In this document: in pieces, positions 50,738 to 59,366 of the stretch
Layout of the letters: every line of letters starts with the position of its first letter
How positions within the stretch are numbered: the stretch's first letter is position 1
Assembly (NCBI RefSeq): GCF_001423965.1
Contig: NZ_LMPV01000006.1
Span: 248,001-312,000, forward strand
From: Exiguobacterium sp. Leaf196
GTDB lineage: Bacteria > Bacillota > Bacilli > Exiguobacteriales > Exiguobacteriaceae
DNA: 64,000 bases
Direction of reading: 5' to 3'
Notes under the pieces: generated by a model
The model's database searches: none
The model's input: the letters and a program-made list of their open reading frames with translations, nothing else
Told to the model about the DNA's origin: nothing
Translations under genes and position numbers: made by a program

Positions 50738-51643
50738 TTAATCCGCTTTTGGTGTGAAGGACATGCCTTCATCCACGGCAGTACTTTTCGAACGGCGTAC
50801 CCATGTAAAGAAGGTCAATCCGAAGAATAGACCGTATACGAGTTCTTGACCGAGCTTCATCAGGACACCACCGAAGCGTTGATCCTCTAGTAAGTCATCA
50901 GTCGTTCCAAGCAATCGTTCCAGATTCAACCCGCTCAAATCATTGTTCGGCATACAGTAAGCGAGTACTTTCGCGAACGTCGCTGGATCCTGATACGCTT
51001 GATACTGGAAACTTTGACTGAAGATCATGAACGCACAAGCAGGTGTCAATAAGACACCGTTCGCGACGATATAGACCATCTTCTTCAGGTCAGACAAACT
51101 ATCGTTTTCGTTGACGGGTGCAATGATCGGATACCACATCGTCATGCTCAAGAAAATAAGTGTTCCATGGAACAGACGGTGAACGGTATAGTTCGTCAGG
51201 ACATAATCAAAAATAAATGGCATATGATAAAACGTAAACAAGGCATTAAAGACGACGAGTGCAATCAACGGCTTGACGAAGAAACGAAGAATCTTCCCAA
51301 GATACGGTATATTGAACAAGCGCTTATAAAGCCACTCTGGTAGTGCAATCAACAAGAGCGGCGGTGCGACCATATAGACGAATACCATCTGCAACATATG
51401 TGCAGAGAAGGTGATATGCGCTAGCAGGTCTAACGGACTTCCAAAACCGATGTAAAAAACGACCAATGCCGCGAGCATCGAAAATTTTTGTCCGAGCGTT
51501 GTTTCCGGCTCGTCCGGACGACGCAGCTTTTCTGTCACGACAGCATATAGGATATACAATCCAACGAGTATCAACGCATAATACGGACTCCATAAGACAG
51601 TCCATTCGAATTGCGAAAGTGCTCCCCTTAAATTGCCTAACAT
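50738..51643 (-). CDS. ctaG: Cytochrome oxidase assembly protein CtaG
   Basis: Multi-span membrane protein needed for formation of active caa3 oxidase in B. subtilis, probably in copper delivery. 301 residues, about seven spans; HITFSAHMLQMVFVYMVAPP, YHMPFIFDYVL and MTMWYPI carry the family histidines and methionines. GGGGTG lies nine bases before the ATG. A terminator lies between ctaF and this gene. Confidence 0.92.
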   Translation of the reverse strand: MLGNLRGALSQFEWTVLWSPYYALILVGLYILYAVVTEKLRRPDEPETTLGQKFSMLAALVVFYIGFGSPLDLLAHITFSAHMLQMVFVYMVAPPLLLIALPEWLYKRLFNIPYLGKILRFFVKPLIALVVFNALFTFYHMPFIFDYVLTNYTVHRLFHGTLIFLSMTMWYPIIAPVNENDSLSDLKKMVYIVANGVLLTPACAFMIFSQSFQYQAYQDPATFAKVLAYCMPNNDLSGLNLERLLGTTDDLLEDQRFGGVLMKLGQELVYGLFFGLTFFTWVRRSKSTAVDEGMSFTPKAD

Positions 51644-51730
51644 ATTTCTTCACCCCGTTCCTTTCTCTTACAAACTAAGATTACCGTTCCCCTATTTCAT
51701 TGTAAAGGTTTCTCATAAAACGATTCCAAA

Positions 51731-51767
51731 ATAAAAGACCATCCTGCTAAACGTTAGCAGAATGGTC
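51731..51767 (-). terminator. Terminator between ctaF and ctaG
   Basis: Minus strand GACCATTCTGCTAA / TTAGCAGGATGGTC with a three-base loop and a T-rich tail (TTTTATTTT). It would reduce transcription of the assembly genes relative to the structural subunits. Confidence 0.88.
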
Positions 51768-51774
51768 ACATTTC

Positions 51775-52104
51775 TTACCAGATTAACAGACGGAGCGTTG
51801 CGACGATCGTCAAGGCGACGAATATACCAAGACCCATCATAACTTTGATCCATGTGTTGCCTTTATTGTTCATGTGCATGAACATATAAAGCTGGAGATA
51901 AACTTGAACGATTGCCATGATGATCAAGAATCCACCAGCTGCCCAGTGAGGCATGAGATCTGCCATGACTGCACCGAAAGCGATGAGCGTCAAGAAAATC
52001 ATGAGTGCGAAACTGATGAGTTGCAGTTGAGTCTCACGACCACGTTCTGCTTTCATTTCGAGTTCGACTTGATTGCGTGTTAATTGCGGTTCGTGTTTTT
52101 CCAT
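51775..52104 (-). CDS. ctaF: Cytochrome caa3 oxidase subunit IV
   Basis: 109 residues with three membrane spans (about 27-47, 52-72, 85-107) and the segment HMNNKGNTWIKVMMGLGIFV. Small accessory subunit of the COX4-prokaryotic family. It starts two bases after the ctaE stop and is the last structural gene before a terminator. Confidence 0.92.
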   Translation of the reverse strand: MEKHEPQLTRNQVELEMKAERGRETQLQLISFALMIFLTLIAFGAVMADLMPHWAAGGFLIIMAIVQVYLQLYMFMHMNNKGNTWIKVMMGLGIFVALTIVATLRLLIW

Positions 52105-52105
52105 C

Positions 52106-52735
52106 TTATTTCACCATCCCCATGAGGTAGACGACTGAGAAGATAAAGACCCAGACGACGTCAATGAAGTGCCAGTAAAGACTTGAAACATAATACTTCG
52201 GCGCGTTCACGACTGTAATGCCACGATTCCAGTTCCGGATCAACAATGTCGAGATCCAAAGAAGACCAAATAAGACGTGTCCACCGTGGAACCCAACGAG
52301 TGTATAGAAGGCAGAACCAAATGCACTCGACGTAAACGTATGACCGATGTGGTAGTAGTGATTGAACTCATAGATCTCACCACTTAAGAATCCAAGACCG
52401 AGAAGCAATGTGATGATGAGCCAAAGCTTCATCTTTTTCACATCGTTACGTTTCATTGCCATCATTGCAAGAACGCTTGTCAACGAACTTGTCAAGAGGA
52501 GCATCGTCATGATGAAGACGAGACCCATTTCGAAGATGTCATAACTGCGTAGACCTTCTTTAGCACCGGAGTTATGAAGTCCGATGTATGTTCCGAAGAG
52601 AGAGGCGAACAAAGTCGTCTCTCCTCCAAGGAAGAACCAGAAGGCTACATATTTATTCTTACCCTCAAGTGTTGCTTTTTCAACATGATCCGGAATACCC
52701 GTGATCGGGTTGTTTGGTACTGAATGATGACCCAT
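52106..52735 (-). CDS. ctaE: Cytochrome caa3 oxidase subunit III
   Basis: 209 residues, five spans. WFFLGGETTLFASLFGTYIG, LVGFHGGHVLFGLLWI and SLYWHFIDVVWVFIF mark subunit III. The start MGHHSVPNN follows the ctaD stop by one base, with AAAGGAGG inside the ctaD tail; the longer frame is inside ctaD. Confidence 0.95.
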   Translation of the reverse strand: MGHHSVPNNPITGIPDHVEKATLEGKNKYVAFWFFLGGETTLFASLFGTYIGLHNSGAKEGLRSYDIFEMGLVFIMTMLLLTSSLTSVLAMMAMKRNDVKKMKLWLIITLLLGLGFLSGEIYEFNHYYHIGHTFTSSAFGSAFYTLVGFHGGHVLFGLLWISTLLIRNWNRGITVVNAPKYYVSSLYWHFIDVVWVFIFSVVYLMGMVK

Positions 52736-52736
52736 C

Positions 52737-54620
52737 TTACTTCGCCTCCTTTTCTGCTTCAAGGCGTAGATCTTCTTCGACGACTGATTTCGGGATGTAG
52801 TATCCTTCATCGTCGATCCAAGAACGGAAGAACATCGCGATGAATGTCATCGCAAGACCGATCAAGGCAATGACCAGACCGACAGTACCGTAATCTAGGC
52901 GAAGAATGAATCCAAGACCTGCAAGGAACAGACCGACTGACATAACGAACGGCAAGATCGAGTTGTTCGGCATGTGGATATCACCGACTTCTTCCGAAAC
53001 AGAGACTGTTTTGTTACCTGCCATTTTTTCGAGCCAGTACGTATCTAAACCTTTGACGAGTGGAATTTGTGCGAAGTTGTATTCTGGAGTTGGAACAGGA
53101 AGTGTCCACTCAAGCGTACGTCCATCGCCCCATACGTCGCGTTTTACATATTCTTTTGACATCAATGCGGCAACGATCGAGATGACGAGAATGATCGTCG
53201 ACACACCCATGAAGGCTGCACCGATTGAAGAAAGTAAGTTCATTGTTTCCCAGCCTTGGTTTGGCAAGTACGTGAAGACACGACGTGGCATACCTGTAAG
53301 ACCAAGAATATGTTGTGGGAAGAATGTCAAATGGAAGCCGATGAAGAACAACCAGAATTGAATTTTACCCCAGAACTCGTTGAGTTGTTTCCCGAACATG
53401 AGTGGGAACCAGTAGTAAAGACCTGCGAAGAGACCAAAGACGACCCCACCAACGATAACGTAGTGGAAGTGGGCAACGACGAAATAACTGTCGTGGTACT
53501 GATAATCGGCAGGTGCTACTGAAAGCATGACCCCTGTCATACCACCAACAAGGAATGATGGAATGAAGGCGACCGAATAAAGCATCGCGACTGGGAACGT
53601 CAACTTCCCGCCCCATAGCGTAAAGAGCCAGTTGAAGATCTTGACCCCTGTCGGTACAGCGATCGCCATCGTCGCTACTGCGAAGATCGCGTTCGCAACC
53701 GGACCGAGACCGACTGTGAACATGTGGTGAACCCATACCATGAATCCGAGGAAACCGATCAACATCGTCGCAAAGACCATCGTCGTGTATCCGAAGAGAC
53801 GTTTACGAGCAAACGTAGGGATGATTTCAGAGAAGATACCGAATGCCGGTAAAATCAAGATGTAAACTTCCGGGTGACCGAAGATCCAGAAGAGGTGTTC
53901 CCAGATGACGATGTTCCCGCCCGCTGCCGGGTCAAAGAAATGCGCTCCGAAGAGTCGCTCGAACGTCAAGAGGAACAATCCAACCGTAAGTGGTGGGAAT
54001 GCGAAAACGATCAAGGCAGAAGCAACGAATGCTGTCCATGTGAAGAGCGGCATCCGCATCAGTTTCATACCTGGTGCACGCATGTTCAAAATCGTAACGA
54101 GGAAGTTGATCCCCCCCATAAGTGTACCGAAACCAGAAATCTGTAACCCGAGTGAGTAGAAGTCAACACCAAGCGACTCTGGTACTGTCGAGAGTGGTGC
54201 GTAAGCTGTCCACCCTGCGTTTGGCGCAGCGCCGAAGAACCATGAAAGGTTCAGTAAGACTCCACCAAAGAAGAACAACCAAAAACCAAGTGCATTTAAG
54301 AATGGGAACGCAACATCGCGTGCTCCGATTTGAAGCGGTACTGCTGCGTTCATGTAACCGATCAACATCGGCATCGCTGCCAAGAAGATCATCGTCGTAC
54401 CGTGCATCGTGATCAATTGGTTAAAAAGTTCACCGCTGACGAAATCGTTCATCGGTTTAATCAATTGAAAACGAATCATTAGGGCTTCTACGCCACCAAC
54501 TAGAAGGAAGAACAATCCAGAGATGATGTAGAGAATCCCGATTTTCTTATGGTCGACTGTCGTTAGCCAGTCCATGATGCCGCTTTTTTTCTGCGGCATA
54601 CCCATAGTATGTGTCCCCAC
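52737..54620 (-). CDS. ctaD: Cytochrome caa3 oxidase subunit I
   Basis: Catalytic haem-copper subunit that reduces oxygen and pumps protons. 627 residues, about 14 spans: LITMHGTTMIFLAAMP (haem a ligand), LFWIFGHPEVYILILPAFG (CuB His and cross-linked Tyr), WVHHMFTVGL (CuB His pair) and DSYFVVAHFHYVIVGG (haem ligands). GTG start, seven bases from AAGGGGG. Type A oxidase by these motifs. Confidence 0.97.
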   Translation of the reverse strand: MGTHTMGMPQKKSGIMDWLTTVDHKKIGILYIISGLFFLLVGGVEALMIRFQLIKPMNDFVSGELFNQLITMHGTTMIFLAAMPMLIGYMNAAVPLQIGARDVAFPFLNALGFWLFFFGGVLLNLSWFFGAAPNAGWTAYAPLSTVPESLGVDFYSLGLQISGFGTLMGGINFLVTILNMRAPGMKLMRMPLFTWTAFVASALIVFAFPPLTVGLFLLTFERLFGAHFFDPAAGGNIVIWEHLFWIFGHPEVYILILPAFGIFSEIIPTFARKRLFGYTTMVFATMLIGFLGFMVWVHHMFTVGLGPVANAIFAVATMAIAVPTGVKIFNWLFTLWGGKLTFPVAMLYSVAFIPSFLVGGMTGVMLSVAPADYQYHDSYFVVAHFHYVIVGGVVFGLFAGLYYWFPLMFGKQLNEFWGKIQFWLFFIGFHLTFFPQHILGLTGMPRRVFTYLPNQGWETMNLLSSIGAAFMGVSTIILVISIVAALMSKEYVKRDVWGDGRTLEWTLPVPTPEYNFAQIPLVKGLDTYWLEKMAGNKTVSVSEEVGDIHMPNNSILPFVMSVGLFLAGLGFILRLDYGTVGLVIALIGLAMTFIAMFFRSWIDDEGYYIPKSVVEEDLRLEAEKEAK

Positions 54621-54640
54621 TATGATTCCCCCTTAAAAAA

Positions 54641-55666
54641 TTATTGGAGCTTTTTGTCCAATAGATAATCTGCCAATTCGCTCAATTCTTCATCGCTGAT
54701 CTTATCTTCAGAGAATCCAGGCATTTTTGTACCTTGTTTCTCTTTTTGTGGATCGCGAATCCATTTTTCGAGGTTTTCTTTATCATGCTTGAGGTAACCC
54801 GCGATACGCTGACGATCACCGAAGTTCGTCAAGCTAGGTGCGACTTTCCCGCCGCCATGACAGCTGAGACAGTTCTGGGCGTAGACTTGCTCACCAGTCG
54901 TCCAGTTCTTTTCATTCTTTTTATCAAGCTGTTTTGTTTCTGCTTCTTTTGCAGATTTCATGTCTTTCAACCATTTGTCGTAGTCATCCTGCTCCATCGC
55001 AACGACTTTAAAGTCCATCAATGCGTGAGAAGGACCACACAACTCGGCACATTTACCGTAGTACGTGCCTGCTTCTTTTGCTTGTAACCACATTTCGTTA
55101 TCAAGACCTGGGTTTGTATCTGTCTTACCAGAAAGAGCCGGTACCCAGAATGAGTGAATGACGTCTTTAGACGTCAAGTTAACCGCAACACGTTTACCGA
55201 CTGGGATGACAAGTTCTTGTCCTGTCGAAACACCTTTGTCTGGATATTCGAATTCCCACCAGTAAAGGTTCGCTGTAACGTTGATTTGTTCGTTTTTCTT
55301 CGCTTCTTTTGCATCCGCAAGTTCAACCGTTGTTTTGATCGTCGGAATTGCAAGAACGATCAAGAGAAGGATCGGAATAACTGTCCAGATGATTTCAAGC
55401 GTGTGGTTCCCTTCGACTTGCTTCGGAACCGTGTTATCACCTGATTTACGACGGAATTTCATAAGTACGTAAATATAAATGACGGCTACGATCGCAAGGA
55501 CGAACAACATGACCCACAAGCTAAGCTTGATGATCTCAAGTTGCATTTCAGCGCCTTCTCCGCGAGGCTGTAGCGCAGACAATTCCGGAATTCCACAACC
55601 TGATAACATGAGTGCCATCAAGCCGATTGGAAGAAGCCGGAAGAGCATTTTTACTGATTTTTTCAC
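54641..55666 (-). CDS. ctaC: Cytochrome caa3 oxidase subunit II with fused cytochrome c
   Basis: Accepts electrons and passes them to subunit I. About 341 residues: lipoprotein signal ending LMLSGC, two membrane spans (about 40-62, 85-108), CuA domain with VIHSFWVPALS and KCAELCGPSHALMDF (His, two Cys, His, Met), and a C-terminal cytochrome c domain with NCLSCHGGGKVAP (CxxCH) and an axial Met in GTKMPGFSE. The start is uncertain: I prefer GTG (MKKSVKML), six bases from GGGG; an ATG two codons earlier is possible. The fused haem c makes this a caa3 enzyme. Confidence 0.95.
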   Translation of the reverse strand: MKKSVKMLFRLLPIGLMALMLSGCGIPELSALQPRGEGAEMQLEIIKLSLWVMLFVLAIVAVIYIYVLMKFRRKSGDNTVPKQVEGNHTLEIIWTVIPILLLIVLAIPTIKTTVELADAKEAKKNEQINVTANLYWWEFEYPDKGVSTGQELVIPVGKRVAVNLTSKDVIHSFWVPALSGKTDTNPGLDNEMWLQAKEAGTYYGKCAELCGPSHALMDFKVVAMEQDDYDKWLKDMKSAKEAETKQLDKKNEKNWTTGEQVYAQNCLSCHGGGKVAPSLTNFGDRQRIAGYLKHDKENLEKWIRDPQKEKQGTKMPGFSEDKISDEELSELADYLLDKKLQ

Positions 55667-55736
55667 AACCATCCCCACTTTCTTTGTCCCCAATTTTGTC
55701 TTTCGTAATGGTGTACGTGAATTATGTCAAATCGTT

Positions 55737-56669
55737 TTAGAAAGAAACGAGTACGACCGTCACGATCCAAGCCGTGAAATAAAACAGTGAGAAGAAGAAC
55801 ATCTTCGACGCCCATTTGATTTCGGCTTGTTCATCTTGGATCTTCAGACCTTTCAGTCCCATATAGAGCCAATATCCACCGAGCAATGCCATGACGATCA
55901 TGTAGATGATGCCATAGTGTGCTAAGAGGAGTGATGATGGAATAAGTACTGCAATCCACCATACAATTTGTCGTTTCGTGATCGCGAATCCGTTTACGAC
56001 AGGTAACATCGGGATACCTGCTGCCCGATACTCCTCTGTCCGTCGCATCGCGAGTGCGAGGAAATGTGGTGGTTGCCACACGAACATGATGAGGAATAAA
56101 ATCCACGCATCAATGTGAAGCGTCGGAGTGACTGCCGCAAATCCAATGATTGGTGGCACAGCTCCTGATATACCACCTACGACTGTATTGATCGTGTGTG
56201 TTCGCTTTAACCACATCGTATAAATCACGACGTAAACGAATGATCCGATCAATCCGAACACTGCCGCCACATGGTTGACGATCAACAACAATACCGTACC
56301 GGTCGCAAGAATCCCGAGTCCTAGCGCGAGTATTCGCTGTCCATCCATCTTCCCAGTAACGCTTGGTCTTCCCATCGTCCGTTCCATCTTATAATCGATG
56401 TCCCGGTCAATGTAGTTATTGAGGTAGCAACTTCCGGCAATGACTAATCCACTCCCGAGAAGCGTCCACAGTAACATCCACTTGGTTTGCCATAGATACA
56501 ATAGGACATCATCCGTTATGTACGATGCCGCTACGACATACCCTGCGAAGACCGTAATCAGATTGGCACGGACAATCCCCATTTTTGCTAGGGTGATATA
56601 GTCCTTGAATGTGGGCTGATCCGCCTGCTCGATTGCCATATCCAGTGCCTCTCCAGTAACTTTCGCCAT
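55737..56669 (-). CDS. ctaB: Protohaem IX farnesyltransferase (haem O synthase)
   Basis: Adds farnesyl to haem B to make haem O, the precursor of haem A. 310 residues, about nine spans: LNNYIDRDIDYKMERTMGRP (Asp-rich prenyl-PP site, about 88-107) and the second one around YTMWLKRTHTINTVVGGI. AAAGGAGGG lies before the ATG. First gene of the ctaBCDEF operon, divergent from ctaA. Confidence 0.96.
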   Translation of the reverse strand: MAKVTGEALDMAIEQADQPTFKDYITLAKMGIVRANLITVFAGYVVAASYITDDVLLYLWQTKWMLLWTLLGSGLVIAGSCYLNNYIDRDIDYKMERTMGRPSVTGKMDGQRILALGLGILATGTVLLLIVNHVAAVFGLIGSFVYVVIYTMWLKRTHTINTVVGGISGAVPPIIGFAAVTPTLHIDAWILFLIMFVWQPPHFLALAMRRTEEYRAAGIPMLPVVNGFAITKRQIVWWIAVLIPSSLLLAHYGIIYMIVMALLGGYWLYMGLKGLKIQDEQAEIKWASKMFFFSLFYFTAWIVTVVLVSF

Positions 56670-56845
56670 GCTGTTCCCTCCTTTTCACCATCTGCTTCCG
56701 TGTAGCACCTAGGCTTCACGTAATTTCTTCACAGAAATAACACAGACATGCCACGAAACGTCCTTTTCTCTATAAAAGATACCACATATTTAGGACCGTG
56801 ACGTATGAAAATACTTTCGACATAATGAACAAAATGTGAAATCTA

Positions 56846-56861
56846 TGTGATTTTCATCACA
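56846..56861. promoter_or_regulatory. FNR/CRP-type palindrome between ctaB and ctaA
   Basis: TGTGATTTTCATCACA is a perfect inverted repeat (TGTGAT-N4-ATCACA) that fits the TGTGA-N6-TCACA consensus of FNR/CRP-family regulators. A further TGTGAA half lies ten bases to the left and a TTCAC half just to the right. It lies 185 bases from ctaB and 133 from ctaA, in the 324-base gap that must hold both promoters. Confidence 0.7.
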
Positions 56862-56906
56862 GTTCACCATATTTACCTAATACTAGAATAGCGTTGTTCT
56901 AAAAGA

Positions 56907-56939
56907 TTGCAAGCGTTTCGAGACTTTTTATGCGATACT
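56907..56939 (+). promoter_or_regulatory. Possible ctaA promoter with cre-like sequence
   Basis: TTGCAAGCGTTTCGA fits the first half of a catabolite-response element (WTGNAARCG) but mismatches the second half at two fixed positions. It overlaps the -35 zone of an extended -10 box (TGCGATACT, 56931-56939), about 55 bases before ctaA. CcpA control of ctaA is therefore only a possibility. Confidence 0.35.
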
Positions 56940-56993
56940 AGTCCTATGGAAATCCATGTATTTCGTATTTTTTAGAAAGGTGGTGTCCAAATC

Positions 56994-57887
56994 TTGAATC
57001 GAAAGCTTTCGATGTTTTCAGCCTTCGTCACGTTTACGATGATGATCGTCTTGCTGATGGGTGGGACAGTCACAAAAACGGACTCGGGAGATGGCTGCGG
57101 AACAGATTGGCCACTCTGTCATGGGGAACTCATCCCGACAAACCCAAGTGTTGAAACGATGATTGAATATAGTCACCGCGCTGTGACCGGAGTCGTTGGA
57201 CTCCTAATCATCGCCTTATGTCTCTGGACGCTCGTTGCCTTTAAGGATCGATTAGATACGAAGATTTTTGCATTTCTTGCCTTCATCTTCATGTTGATTC
57301 AATCCATCGTCGGAGCAGGAGCTGTCGTTTGGCAACAATCAGATCTCGTCATGGCGTTACATTTTGGTATCTCCTTGATTTCCTTTGCTGCCTTATTGAT
57401 TTTAACGATATTGATCATGGAGCGTCCTGGTCAGGAATTCAGGGAATCTGTCCCAGCATTCTTGCGTAAGCTCTTGTACGGTCTGCTCGTCTACACGCTG
57501 ATCGTCGTCTATACTGGTGCTTACGTTCGCCATGTTGGCGCTACATATGCGTGTGTGGGTTGGCCCGTTTGTTCCCAACCGTCGATGACGTTCGAAGCCT
57601 GGGTCCAAATGATTCACCGAATCATGGCTGGGCTATTATTCCTCTATACGTTGTTCGTTCATATTACAGCCATTCGCTTAAAACACCGGACGACGAAAAT
57701 CGGCATGGCATTCGCGACGTTCTTCATCTCGTGTCAAGTTGCTACAGGTGCTTGGATCGTTCTCGGTGGACATGCAACATATGTACCGTTACTGCACGCC
57801 TTCTTGATTACGTGTTATTTCGGTGTCTTATCCTACTTGACGTATCATGCATTCCGAACACGTAAAGCAAATAGCCGTCTTCAATAA
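56994..57887 (+). CDS. ctaA: Haem A synthase
   Basis: Oxidises haem O to haem A for the caa3 oxidase. 297 residues, eight spans: cysteine pairs in SGDGCGTDWPLCHGE and ATYACVGWPVCSQPS (family disulfides), haem histidines in IEYSHRAVTGV, LHFGISLIS, MIHRIMAGL and LLHAFLITC. TTG start with AAAGGTGG about ten bases upstream. Divergent from ctaB, as in B. subtilis. Confidence 0.95.
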   Translation: MNRKLSMFSAFVTFTMMIVLLMGGTVTKTDSGDGCGTDWPLCHGELIPTNPSVETMIEYSHRAVTGVVGLLIIALCLWTLVAFKDRLDTKIFAFLAFIFMLIQSIVGAGAVVWQQSDLVMALHFGISLISFAALLILTILIMERPGQEFRESVPAFLRKLLYGLLVYTLIVVYTGAYVRHVGATYACVGWPVCSQPSMTFEAWVQMIHRIMAGLLFLYTLFVHITAIRLKHRTTKIGMAFATFFISCQVATGAWIVLGGHATYVPLLHAFLITCYFGVLSYLTYHAFRTRKANSRLQ

Positions 57888-57892
57888 GGTCG

Positions 57893-57933
57893 TAAAAAAA
57901 AGGATGTTCCTCCGCTGAGGAATATCCTTTTTT
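57893..57933. terminator. Bidirectional terminator between ctaA and phr
   Basis: AAGGATGTTCCTC, loop CGCT, GAGGAATATCCTT, with A-run before and T-run after, between two convergent genes. Confidence 0.9.
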
Positions 57934-57935
57934 CA

Positions 57936-59291
57936 TTATTTGAATCGAGCGATTGCACGCTTTCGCGCTTCATCATGTGCAACGATTGGTTCTGGGTATC
58001 CAGAGTCTTCTCGTTGTTGCTGCGTCGGTTCATGAATATATTGCTTCGACAGATCTTTGATTTCCGTGACATACTGCCGAATGAACTCTCCGTCCTTATC
58101 GAACTTCTTTGATTGTGTCGTCGGATTGAAGACTCGGAAGTACGGTACGGCATCCGTCCCGACCGATGCCGCCCATTGCCAACCACCGATGTTCGAAGCC
58201 GCTTCATAATCGACGAGTTTCTGTTGGAAATAACGTTCCCCTTTTTGCCAATCGATCAATAGATCTTTTGTCAGGAACGACGCGACGATCATCCGCAGAC
58301 GATTATGCATCCAACCGGTTTGGTTCAATTGACGCATCGCTGCATCGACGATCGGATAGCCGGTTTTCCCTTCACACCAAGCCTTGAATCCGTCCTCGTT
58401 TTCTTCCCACTCGATTTCTCGGTACTGGGTGTTGACCGCTTGTCGTTTCGATTCCGGGAAGTGCATTAAAATCATGTAATAGAACTCACGCCAGATGAGT
58501 TCGGTGATGAACGTCTGCTTCCCTTTCGACTCTTTTGCATCTTGAATAGCTGCATAGACCGTTCGAATCCCGATCTCACCGGTCCGTAGATAACGTGAGA
58601 GTAAACTCGTACCGTCCATCGCTGGAAGATCGCGATTCTCTTCGTAGTTTTCAAGCGATTGCTCGATGAATTTCTTTAAGCGTTGTTTCGCTTGCTTCTC
58701 ACCCGGATGAAATGCCGCATCAGACTGTGCCTTTTTAAAATAGGCATCAATGAAACTATTAGTGTGCTGGCGCTTATGATAATGATCCCGTAGCGTTTGC
58801 CACTTCACTTCATAGGGTGTTGGAATTTCTTTTTTCATGAACGCATTCTTATACGGCGTGAATACTTTATAGAACTTTCCATCCTGTTTTTTAATGTCAT
58901 GTGGATGGAGCAGATGCCGGTCTAACAAGCGCTCCGTTTGTCGTTTCTTACGTTTTTTGATGATTCCCTCATCCCGCGCCTTGAATGGTTCGACATATTC
59001 CGCGTTGAATAACAGAACGTCCGCATCATTGGTTGCATCTAAGAAAGCTTGTTCATCGCCTTCGATGAAGCGAATCGGCATCTCTTTTTCTTTACAATCA
59101 TCTGAAAACAATTCGAGCGCTTGAAAGAAATATTGTTGCCGCGCTTCGTATTCTCCAATGTAATCTGGATTGAGCCAAAAGACGAACTCGACTGTCGCTT
59201 TTGGATTTTCCTTCAGTAATTCAATCGCACGTGCCAACATGTGGTTGTCTTGTAATCGAAAATCGCTTCGAATCCAACAAATAATGTTCAA
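57936..59291 (-). CDS. phr: Deoxyribodipyrimidine photolyase (cryptochrome/photolyase family)
   Basis: Repairs UV-made cyclobutane dimers with light. 451 residues: N-terminal antenna domain (NIICWIRSDFRLQDNHML) and C-terminal FAD domain with EGKTGYPIVDAAMRQLNQTG, WMHNRLRMIVASFLTKDLL and NIGGWQWAASVGTDAVPYFR. This is the CPD class I pattern. TTG start after GGGAGAGG. It stands alone between two terminators, in the place where ctaA directly follows pyc in B. subtilis. Confidence 0.93.
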   Translation of the reverse strand: MNIICWIRSDFRLQDNHMLARAIELLKENPKATVEFVFWLNPDYIGEYEARQQYFFQALELFSDDCKEKEMPIRFIEGDEQAFLDATNDADVLLFNAEYVEPFKARDEGIIKKRKKRQTERLLDRHLLHPHDIKKQDGKFYKVFTPYKNAFMKKEIPTPYEVKWQTLRDHYHKRQHTNSFIDAYFKKAQSDAAFHPGEKQAKQRLKKFIEQSLENYEENRDLPAMDGTSLLSRYLRTGEIGIRTVYAAIQDAKESKGKQTFITELIWREFYYMILMHFPESKRQAVNTQYREIEWEENEDGFKAWCEGKTGYPIVDAAMRQLNQTGWMHNRLRMIVASFLTKDLLIDWQKGERYFQQKLVDYEAASNIGGWQWAASVGTDAVPYFRVFNPTTQSKKFDKDGEFIRQYVTEIKDLSKQYIHEPTQQQREDSGYPEPIVAHDEARKRAIARFK

Positions 59292-59316
59292 CCGTATCCT
59301 CTCCCATTACATATTG

Positions 59317-59360
59317 AATGAAAAACAGGCAGCCCGCCGAGCGTGCGCCTGTTTTTCATT
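59317..59360. terminator. Terminator between pyc and phr
   Basis: AATGAAAAACAGGC and GCCTGTTTTTCATT form a perfect 14-base stem around a GC-rich centre; good for the minus-strand pyc transcript. Confidence 0.88.
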
Positions 59361-59366
59361 GTGACC

